Position numbers and translations under genes: made by a program
Shown here: piece after piece, positions 36,501 to 48,500 of the stretch
How positions within the stretch are numbered: position 1 is the stretch's first letter
Layout: each line of letters starts with the position of its first letter
Origin: Tubiluchus corallicola
Lineage: Eukaryota > Priapulida > Priapulimorpha > Priapulimorphida > Tubiluchidae
Assembly (NCBI GenBank): GCA_030141605.1
Contig: JAQGDQ010000018.1
Coordinates: 906,501-970,500, forward strand
Length of the DNA stretch: 64,000 nt
Direction of reading: 5' to 3'
The notes under the pieces: generated by a model
The model's input: the letters and a program-made list of their open reading frames with translations, nothing else
Databases searched by the model: none
Told to the model about the DNA's origin: nothing

Positions 36501-39500
36501 GGAACAAATTTTCTGGAAAGTAAATTTTTCTGGCAAAAACTTTTCTGGGAAAAAGCTTTACTGGGAAACGAATCTACTCCCAAGAGGAGTTCAATGGCAA
36601 GCCAGTTGATAGAGAAACTTCTAGCTCCGAGTCTGAGTCAGCTGAAGAAGATTCTGTTTGACAGGCAAAACATTGTTCATGTCATTTGAATTTCATTGAA
36701 AATGAACTTCATATTGGAACGAAAAAGTTCTATGAAATTAGTTTGTGTGCAAAATTAGTTTAACTCAGACTAATTCTGATAGAGCAGGTTGAAAAGTTGG
36801 TTTCAGAATTAGTCTCACACAGACTAATTTCACTAAAATTACTAAAATATAAAACTATTTGCAAAATAACTTCTCTTCTATGGGTAATCTGGTGTACAGC
36901 AAGATTAAAAACATCAGTGTTACTCAATCAAATAAGCAAAATAGCATTAAAACTGACAAGATAGTGTATTATTATTAAACAGAAACTAGAGAATTAGAAT
37001 TTAACCTTGGATTACTTTGACTTGAAACTAGATTTGAAGTTGAACATGATTACATTAACATGACTTAGGACTCGATTCCGACACAGACATAATGACTCGA
37101 GACTCGGCTCATACTTGGGCTTGACTCAGACTTGCGTACTTGCCTTTCTAGCTAACAATATTCCGAGCAAACAGAGTGGAAAATTTACAGTAATGTATAT
37201 AAAGATGTGCCGCAAACGACTACAAATTTCTGAAATTGTAATACAAAAACTTGTTCGTTTATACAGGCTTCATATTTAATTATGCCAAATCAGTTCACGG
37301 ACAATTTTAACATTCTCTCTCTCTAAAAAGTTACATGTGCCTTATCAGTTTTGTGCTGCATTTAAATACAAAATTAAAATAAGCCAAAACTGCATAGAAG
37401 ATGAGGTTATACCCGGATATTGATTTTTTTAAGTTCTGTGTTGCAGTTTTTTGAAAGCTACGTTAAAAAAAGAATATCAGAAAATGCAAAACTTCGTTAT
37501 GAAATCAGTCATAATTTGTCAGAATGACTATTTTGGAGAGCATTCTTTAGTAGTAAGTTTTTTAAGTTTTGATGTTGACGTAGATTTGATAAATTAGCAT
37601 AAGCTTCCTTTGCTTATGTTAACTTGGCAGTCAATCATTGGTGCTTAGATAATTAGTCTGCTTTAGTCACCTGTTTCTTTCTCATTTATTTTCTGTTACC
37701 TCCCAATTTTGGGTCCATATAATGCTTTAATTTTACTTTTATGTGGTAGGTGCAAAGTTAGTTCAAGAACAAGAAGAAATACTAAAACAATTTACTGGTG
37801 AAACAAAGAAACATCAACATTCTAAATCCAGAAATGCAAATGCATTAAACAAGAGCTCAGAACACTCTGCAGATCAAAGCTACGGTAAACTTTAGTCAGT
37901 AGACATTTATATTTGGCCACATGCACTGGCAAAATATGTTAGAGTAATAATATCTGGACAACTAATTTAGAGTAATAGGTTTATGCAAATTTGTTTGTTT
38001 TCTGTAATTTTACGATCATCTCTATTACTATCTCTATATGTCTGTAGTAGGAGACAGTGTGATATAGTATATACATCCACATAGCTAACATACCTCTGCC
38101 AATTCAGTATCATCACTGAGAGGATAATAAAGTGGGTTCACAACCTCCCACAATTGTCAACATAGTAAATAGGCCCTATAATGCATATAATGCTAGATAT
38201 TGGTGTTTAACTGTATAAAAAATAGTTTTTCCCTTTATTTTAGAAGAAGAAGTGAAAGACCAGGAAGCAGTAAGAAATAGTACATCACAGGAGCATCCTG
38301 TTGCTTTTCCAGCTATCAACAGTGACCTTGAAGTTGGTTCAATGGTTGAGGTTAGTATGGGTGGTGTACCAAAATATGGGGTTATCCGCTGGATTGGATA
38401 TGTTCCAGATGCAAGTAAAAGCAAACCAATGGCAGGAGTTGAAATGGTAAGTTTGCTACAGTTCTGACATGTAGACTTATATTTATATTTCAAATTCACT
38501 GGAAATGCAATAAAGAATTAGAACAGACTTCTGATTTGTCTACCAAGAATTCCGTGTTTTTGAAAAAAATAAACACCAATAGCCATTGTTGACAAAAAGT
38601 TATATTAGTCTATTTTGAAATTAGTCAGAGAACAGAGCATTGTCAATGTTCAGTAAAATGTGCTGTTGCAAGTTCATTTCTAAACAGTTTAAAGAACCGT
38701 TTTCATAGAGACAACAGTCGTGATTTGTGAATGGTTTAATGGTTTTAAAAATTACAAAGTACAAGCCTGTTGTTTGAGATACCTTAAAGTAGATAGAGAT
38801 AATTTTTTTAAATATTTATTTCATTATGCCTTACGGATTAATGTTTCTACAGTAACTGGTGGCACTTTTACATGCTGGATAAGTCTTCTTTTTGTCTCGG
38901 ACTCAGTCTCAAAACCTAAAGACTTGGACCTAGACGTTGACTCGAATTTAGATGTCCAGACTCAACTACATTGTTGAACCCTAGATATATTAAAGCTTTT
39001 ACAAAGCACTTTCTAGAAACATTCTACCTGCAGATCAACTTAAAAGTTGGTATTTACCAGCATTTCTAAGCATGCTTGTCTCATAACATGCAGCGGCAAA
39101 CACCTTGTAAATAATATATTGTGATGGCTGGAAAAGTTTAAATGGGTTAATTACAGGTGGAGTTCCATATGACCCCTGAAGCAACTGCTTCTCTTATGGT
39201 ACCTTAAATAAAAGTTTATCTGAGGTCTTAAACACAATTAGTTCTTATGTTGGTAATTTTTTATTATTCAGTTACCAAATTGTATTTAACCTACACCAAG
39301 TACGTCACAAATAGTAATTAATTACTTCTCATGTACCACTTATTCATGTTATTTTTTTTGCACGAACATGGAAACCGGATTGTTTTGTAACGAAATGAAA
39401 CATCTTATATCTAGGCTTTCTGGTTACAGTCTGGTGGCTGAGTGATCTTGATTGCAGATTTGACAGCCCAAATTGTTTGAGTGTAGATCAAATGCCTTCA

Positions 39501-42500
39501 TTAATCATTGTATAGTCCACTATAGAGTATGCCAAGAAATGGCTTTTAATTGACATATACTTAACCAATTGAAATTGCTTTAAAACTGGCTTATAGAGAT
39601 CTCAAGATGGTCTAAATTGTAGCTATCTGGATGTGCAGAAGGAGCTTACAGTGCTGTCATAAACCTATTTGGTAAATGATTAGTTTCATTGGGTTCTTGT
39701 TTTTATAAGATATGTACATCTGCCTCTTTATTATGACGCATCCACCTCCATAAATTACTTTCAGTGTCACCTGTCATGCTGTAACATGAATATTCCTCAA
39801 TTGCAAGTAATTTCATGAAACTTAAATTCAAAAATTCAATATAATTATTTTAATTTTTTTGCACTACTTTAATTTGATAAAAATAGGCACATTATGTATT
39901 ACATACTTTTGTATATGTTACTATGAGCTATGTTTTATTTTCAACTGCAACACTAAAGGACTGGGATTCAGATTCAGACAATTAGGACTCGAGCAGTGAG
40001 GACTATACTACATCACTGGTCCAGATTATTTTTAAGACTACTGTTGTAGGATGAAGAAGATATGGGTTGTACAGATGGATCATTCAATGACAGACGATAC
40101 TTCTCGTGTCCGCCTAGGAAAGCGTTCTTCCTTTACTTACATTTGTGTAAAAAGGATTCAAGGTTTCTTGAAAATCCTAAATCCATTATACAAACACCCA
40201 GCGCAGGTTAGATGCTTTCCACGTAATGTTTTGTTAAGTGATCCACATATTTTGTGTGAATTATGTATCCACATTATTAGTTCTTTAAAAATGTGGCAGA
40301 AATGCAGGTTACAATATGTTCATCTCTATAACAACTTAGTAAGTAAAGCAATGACTCGTAAAACAATAATTGAACATATCCAGTATTGTGGTTATTGTTT
40401 TGCTAATAACCTTTCTCCATCAATTTGAAAATGTTAAATTTCAAGACTTAAAATATGAATGATCTAATATTAGTTAATTACTATTGCATAATGCTAGAAC
40501 ACTTACTCATTCCAGCATTTGGTAATATGGAGAGCCCAGTCATTCCAGGAGATGTTCCGCCCATGGTAATTTCTTCAGTAGACCAAATTTGTGGCAAACA
40601 TCGGGGAATCCAAGGTCACCATAATTCTTGTTATCTTGATGCAACTCTATTTAGTATGTTCAGTTGTACACAGGTTTGTATGATTTATTGGTATTTTACT
40701 GAAGGATGACCTGCATTTGAATATTATATGCTTCATATGTAATCATTCACATATAAAGAAGCCATACTATGTCGACTTTGAAATTTGTTGTGTTTGTCAA
40801 ATTTATAATTGTAGTACATTTAGACTTATTTTCATACAATAAATTTGTTTAACTTTTGTTTTGCTTTATAATTTATTATGTTATAATTTCTTATTGTTGT
40901 AGGTGTTTGACACAATGTTATTTAGACCTAGATATAATGATGACTTAGATAAATATGAAGAAGTTCAAAAGGTCTTGAAAGAAGAAATAGTTAATCCTTT
41001 TAGACTGTAAGTAAAACTTTTGCAGTTTTATGCTTTGATTCTTAGTTTTACTGCTTAGAGAGAATTGATCCTGTAAAACTGTTTGGTTGTTTGCATTTTC
41101 CTTTATTTTTGTTTGACTTAATTACTTCTGTTGATATTTAAAAATTGTAACTGACTTTGTTAAATTGCATTAGATGAATTAATGTTAAGCCAGGTGTGTA
41201 CGTTTATGTTTTTCCTTAATTTGTTCTTTTATCATCTGTGTAATCCGTACTTTTAACATTTGTTATTGCGCTAGGTGACATTAGGTTGTTACAAATTCAA
41301 ACTCAGTTTCAAATTGAGTTTACATAAATTTCATTTTTTATTTTCTTTTACTTACTTTACTTTATATGTTTTTTTGGAACAAATAATTAACAGTTTTATT
41401 TTGCTTTGGTGTGAGTAGTCTGCTATTAAAAAAAATTATTGTTAATTTTTTTGCAGCTCTTATATCTGATTGCTATTTTTTGATTAACAGTGACTCCTTC
41501 GGTGCTTTTGGTTAGATACTTTCTCAACATTCACATACTTAATCTTAGCCCAGCATACTTATAAAAACTAATTTTATTTTATTGATTCTGTTGTGCTTTA
41601 TGTGCTTTCATCTATGTCTTAACAGATTTATTTATTTATTTCAGAAATATGTATGTGAGAGCAGACAGAGTTCTGAAATTACGCACATTACTGGACCAGC
41701 TAACATCAGTTTCTGGTTTGATGAGTGAGGAAAAGGATCCCGAGGAATTTCTTAATTCTTTGAATCAGATATTTAAATGTGAACCATTTCTAAAGCTTAG
41801 GCAAGCTGCATCATATTTTGAGAATAGTGTGCTTTGAAAGTACTTTGAAGTTTATGAACTGTACTATGATTTTGCTTATCTTTTGCAGCTCTGGGCAAGA
41901 ATCACATGTTTACCAAGTGTTTATGGAAAGAGACGACAAGATTGTCCTACCTACCGTCCAGCAACTATTTGAGGAATCATTTTTAACTAATGATCTTAAG
42001 CTAAAGGAGGTATGATTAATGAACCATCAGTAATGAAAACAATAAGTGCTTCAAAACTCTTTGAAGACCATGAACAAAATAATCTGCATATGCAAACTCA
42101 TTGATTTACAAATACAGCTGCTTATTCCTTTAAGAATGTACCTAAGAATCTTCTTTTCTAAGAACGGACGAGACCAGTTTTGCCATCGTAAAATGGAGTG
42201 AGCCCCAAATATTCATGACAAATTCTTATTAGACTTTTCATTCATCAGCAAATTTCATTTGCTTTATAATTAAATAAGGTATTGTATGTATGGTTGTGTT
42301 GCACCTACCATAAGGTGTCATGGTTAGTCAGAAGGAAGGTATTTATTTAAAAAATCGGAAAGAGTTGGAAGAGCTAGGAATCAAAAATTTCACAAGCAAA
42401 GATTATTATTAAATCGTATATACAGTGACTAGTTTACTATAAACAAAGTTCATGTAGGATAGCACGATAATTTTGCAAACACAATAAGGATCCGAGCTTG

Positions 42501-45500
42501 CTACACTAGAATTTAAATGTTTTATGTGCTGCTGTACCCTGTCGCAGAGGTAGAGCTAACAGAATATACCCATTGAGGAATGATCTTCTCGGGACGTGTG
42601 ATTAGTCATCTTCTTACTGGTATTAAAAAAACCCGACAGAAACAAATGAATTCTATTGTCAATAATTCTGCAAAGATAATTTCCCATTGCCTTGTCACGC
42701 AGTTAGTGTTGTTTTTTATGGGGCAAAATTGTAAATTTGTGTTGCGTGAGTACAGTGTTCCCTCACTTATCACGGGTGTTCCGTTCCAGGCTCACCCGCG
42801 ATAAGTGAATTTCCGCGAAGTAGGGACGCTATACTTATTTTAGTAGTTACACATTATTACGACTGGGATACAGAGCAGCATTCTCTGGTTGGTCGCTTTC
42901 CATCAACCAACCAATCATGTGTTGTGTACAATCTCACGTCGGCAAGTAGCATCTCACCCGGGCACAAGTACTGCATTTCGTTTTTGGTATATATTCATCC
43001 GCCGAATAAATACGCTATTTACTGTAAATAGTAATTTTTTATGATTTATAATATTCTTTTAATGTTAGAATTATTATTTTTAATATATTTTTATACATTT
43101 TGTGATTTTTTATGCAAAATTCATTAAATCTATGCATTACTGTACAATACGTACTACGCATGTGCAAAAATACTTTAGACGGAGTACCGCAAAAACCCGT
43201 GAAACAGCGAAAATACCGCGATAAATATTTTACATTAATATTTTTGAAAACCCGCGAAACAGCGAGTTTGCGATAAACGAACCACGAAGTAGCGAGGGAA
43301 CACTGTATATTGTAATTCAGAGAAAAAACCATCTTTCGACTTTTAACTAATGTGATCACTTTCATAGATGGTTTGACTTGGCTTAATTTAAGTTAAATTA
43401 AATGACAATTTTTTAAACTGGAAAATATTAGTTTGCATTTTTGCCTCTCACTTATGAGGCAATATTGTTAATTATCCTTGTATTCACTGGGATTTACTTC
43501 GTAAACAGACATGGGCATAATCATATAATTGATTAATGTGTATATGATGAATAGTAACTTACTTCAGTAACTTGCTTCAATCGATTGAATAGATTGACAG
43601 CTAATAACTTACAAATTTGCTCTGTTGTCAAAGTACAAATAGATTTGAATGGTGTCTTACTTTTTATGCATTAGCATATATGTTTGTCTGGAAGCTGAAA
43701 TAGTAAAAGTTAGATAACTGTTCAGTTTAGCTTGTCACCCGAGCACAAGGTTATATCGTCTAGTCGAGTTTAATTACTAACCAATTGGCTAACTTGAAAT
43801 TTATATCATTGTCCATCTCTGCAAGTAAGCAGAGTGTTTTCCACCATTTGTTTTAACTCTACTGTGGTTCTCAGATTAAATGCATTATCTACTGCCTTGT
43901 TTCTGTTGTACCTATTATAATTCGTTTTTTGTGAATTGTAGATACCTCCATGTTTCATAATTCAAATGCCAAGATTTGGCAAAGATTACAAAATGTATAA
44001 AAGAATTGCACCATCACTGGTTCTGGATATCACCGATGTGTTAGAGAACTGTAAGTCTTTTTCACTTCAGATTTTCTGATTTATTTTGTAACTTGTTAAT
44101 AGCGATAATTAATTGGGCCTGCCTAGAAGATAAACCTATTTGTTTTCATCACTTTTGCCTTGATTTGGCGATCTTTTATTTTTTGTTAAAATACAAATAA
44201 AATTTAGAAAAATCAATATCCTTGCTGCTTAAGACTTCTTAATGCTTTTTTAACTTGATTATTTTGTCCTTCATTCAGCCAAACATTGGACATTAGTGAT
44301 TACAAATTCAATCTTTTCTCCGTTGTCTCTTTTAAAGCGAGGAATATAGGTAATAGGTCATGTATTTAGGAAGTGAAGCCAAGTAGGATGGGAGCTAGGA
44401 TGGGTAGCAGCTGTGCAGGCTGCTTGTTGGCAGTTTTGCAGCCATATTGCTTTTTGCTATTCACCTCGTCATGGAAGACTACTTGTGCATCTAAACGTGG
44501 CTAAAACATATCTGCTTACTCACCATTTTATTTGAAATTATTATCCTTGATAAGGAGTTACATTTCTGTTCAGCTAAATCATCCACATTGAATAGACCCT
44601 GCCATTGGTTTGAACATTCTCCCATCAAATGTAAATTTTGAATAAATGTAGTTAAATAAAAGGCAATTATTGTGCAATGTACAACAATGTTGAATAATTA
44701 TTATAAACTATATACTGTCTCGTATAGTTCCTACACAGTTATTATAAGTTATATATTACTATTTACTATATTATTGTAAATTATACTAAATAATATTTTT
44801 TCTGTGTATTTTAATAATAAATTTCTTACAATGAACTATACAAAAAACAATTCTCAACATTTTTGTTTTAGCTCCTCGGCAGTGCAGTATATGTGGTATG
44901 TTAGCTGAGTATGAATGTAGAGACTGCTTTCGGCAATTTGGCGAAGGTTTGGAAGGCATTTCTTTTTGCAGAAAATGTGTGACACAAGTGAGTGTCACAA
45001 TTTTTTCACATCTGTCACTTCATATAAAGATTTGTACCATTTTCATTATAGTAGTAATCTGTATGCGCAATTTGCATCATACTTACAATTTTGTGCTTTT
45101 TAAGGAGTTTGTACATAAAAGCACAAAATTTTCACTAAAGTTTTTCTGATTTTTTTTTTGTTGTTCTTGCTGTCAGCATTTATAATAATTTTACAACTTA
45201 ACTGTCTGGCCAAAAATCTTTTTTTATATATACTTTTATAATGAAAGGCACACAATTATTAAAAAAATCCTCGTTTGTCTTAAACCTCAGTTTTTGCCTA
45301 AAATTTATCTTTATTCTCGAATTCTAACCTTTCACACATTAAATTATAAAAATGTTTGGCAATTTTCTTGCATAACTAGGGCAAGTTTGTATTTTTTAAG
45401 GAGTTTATACATAAAAGCACAAAATTTTCACTAAAATTCTTCTGATTTTTTTTTGTTGCTGTAAGCATTTATAATAATTTTAAAACCTGCATCATACTTA

Positions 45501-48500
45501 CAAGTTTGTGTTTTTTAAGGAGTTTGTACAGAAAAGCACAAAATTTTTGCTAAAATTTTTCTGATTTTTTTGTTGTTGCTGGCAACATTTACAATAGTTT
45601 TAAAGCTTAATTGACTGGCCAAAAATCTTTTTCTATATATACTTTTATAATGAAAGGCACACACTTATTAAAAAAAGTTCCTCCTTTGTCTTAAACCTCA
45701 TAGTTTTTGCCTAAAATTTGTCTTTATTCTTGAATTCTAACCTTTCACACATTAAGTTATAAAAATGTTTGGCAATTTTCTTGCGTAACTAAGGCAAAGC
45801 TAGATTGTATTGTAAAAAGTCACCAAAAATGTGACTTAAAGTGTTTTAAGGTAGGGCTCTAGGTACATACAATACGTGATGCATAGCTCGTAAATATGAG
45901 TTTGTATTTGAACTCGTGGAAGTGTTTCTATGTATATGTAATGCACAATCCGTAATGCGTGTACCTTATTCATTCAAACGCGATCAACCACATATGCACC
46001 ACACATCAATACACAGACGTTAAACTGCTATTGTCTAGGTGATTTAGTGGGTTTCCAATTTCTGATGACCATTTTTTTCTAATTGGCTTCCTGGTTAGAT
46101 GAGTTTTGGTCAATTCTAGACCTACACATATTAATATTACTTCCATGTGAGCTTTTGAAAAGTGGAAAACGCATATAGTTATATTGTTCTGCATCTAGTT
46201 ACAGTTCTTTCACTAAATGATAGTCTTTCATGCAGTTTTGTTCTCTCCCCTGCAGAGTGTTATATACCCAAAACTGTGCTTTCTTTTGAATTTTTCTGTT
46301 TAATAGTAAAATGGTAAGCTAATAACCGCTATCATTATTTCTTGATCAGTGTTGTGCTGAAATTCAGCATGGCTTCCAAAAATTATCATTTCCAATTTTC
46401 GCAAACAGCAACCAAAAATGTGGGCGAGTGCCAACAACTTTGTTAAAAAAATATGTAGTGTTCATGGGCACACGAAAACAGTTAGAACGCAATACGGATT
46501 ACAGTCACACGTCAAATATTATCTGGAGTCCAACCTATATACATAAAGTCTTTAAGTTTACTGCTTAGCGCTAATCAAAGTGATACCCGAAGCATTGAAA
46601 AATGAAATGGAGACAGTTTAGTTATATGCACTGTTTGTTCTTAACTGTTCTTAAGCCAAAGAGCCCATCGCAGCAGCTGATACTGTGTCTGTGTTTATCC
46701 TAGCTCTCCTGTATGATATGCAATTCTTTTGCATTGTTTGAATATTTCTGTTCCTGTGTGAATCATCATAGTTATTTTGCACCTTTGTACACTCTTACAG
46801 TGATTACAAATAAGAAGAAATGCTAAACACATCATAGTAATTACTATTGTCTTGTTTTGCTTTTGCTAATAGAGCCATAGTCATTCTAAACGGCAAGAAC
46901 ACAAACCACGAGAGATCGGTACTCCAGATGAATTCAAGGAGTTTGTGCGAGAGCAGGCGTCCCATGGCTGGCATCATGCTAAAATTCCAAGAGTTCATCT
47001 CGAACTGTTTGCTGTAGTATGCATCGCCACTAGTCATTATGTTGCCTATGTAAAGTGTGGAAATGGTTTAGAAGCGCCATGGATATTTTTTGACAGTATG
47101 GCTGATCGCAAAGGTAAGTGTTTAAAATGTGTTTAGTCGGGGTGCATTGCATCCATAGTTGCCAGACCCAGATCTTGAGTGGATCCAAATCCAGATCCAG
47201 ATCTAAGGCAAGACACGAAAATTATAATGAATTGTCTCACTTGGCTGTTCAATATATTATTATAAGTTGTAATAACATAGTATAACTTACATAAAACCAT
47301 TGAAAGGTCTGGTCAAATAAAAAAAAAGGATTCAGAATCATTTATTCCAATGCTCATACAGGGACACACATGAAGTTGCTTTAATGAGGCAGATTTTCTC
47401 AGCACAGTGTGACTTGTGTTTTGCCCAGAGTGCAAAGGCAAATGTTTTGTCATTTGTGATCAGGACCTTTGACTTTTTTAGGATTTATTTCGTTAAACTG
47501 TGAAATAAATACCTGTATTTTATTAGGCTTTATTTGTTTACTCTATATAAAAAGCTACTAAGTTATAGCCGGCAAATGATTATTACCGATCATCATTGAT
47601 GACAAGTAGGATTGATGAGCAAAATTTACCAGATTTATAATTTTTGTATTTGGCCCAAATTTTTGCTGGATCCGTTGCAAACGTCACGTGATGTCAGCTG
47701 TCAAAGCTGTCAAGTGGCAGCTTAGTAATGATCGTGAATGGAAAGGGTCTGGTATGATAGATTCGTCTGGTCACCGCATGAATTACAGAGGATGTTAGTA
47801 GATTGTTTCCCTTATGGTTCCAACACTTGTTGCAGAAATGAAACCCTAAATATTGCGATAACATATGATAATATTGATGAAATGACAATATTAAATTGAA
47901 AGTAATCAGATTTAGTAAAGCATCAAAATTTACTACCCAAAATCCAAAACTATGTTAAGAAATAACCAAAGATACCATAATAGTCGACTAGGCATATTAT
48001 GACTGCAAGACATACTAGCCAGCAAAAATCAGTGAACATAACACGAAGCTTAAATAACAAAACTCAAACAAGTTGACCACAAGTTAGTAAACAAAATGAG
48101 GTCAATGGAAATCACAGAGCAAGAGTCATACCACACTAGGAAAACAGACAACAATGCAGCAAATAGGCCTGAGACCTAGCCAAACAAACAATGACAACAT
48201 GAAGCTGAAGCCAGTAGACGCAAATTGTTACAAACAAAGCGAAGTATGTATGTAAGGTGAGGTGATGATTCATTCATCTATGTGAGGTGCAACTCGTTTA
48301 GTTGCTTGTGTGCAAGCACAGAAATGATAAGACTTAGGCTCGTAGTTTCTAGCGCCCTCAAACAATAAATTTTCAGGAGGTCGGTATGTGCTGTGACAGG
48401 TGGATTTTGTCATCCAAATGCAGAATTTTATTTGAAATATACTTAAATATTAAGGAAATAACGGTTTTTGAAATAGAGGCTGCGACTTCTTAGAACAATT

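Noticed and set aside
40163-40206. Earlier GT donor at 40163 for the CYLD CAP-Gly 3 exon
   Set aside because: It leaves a phase that hits a stop in the next exon; the donor at 40207 restores the conserved AFGN start of the next exon.
43039-43365. 108-codon minus frame
   Set aside because: It overlaps the Tigger-like MITE and its TIR; not a gene.
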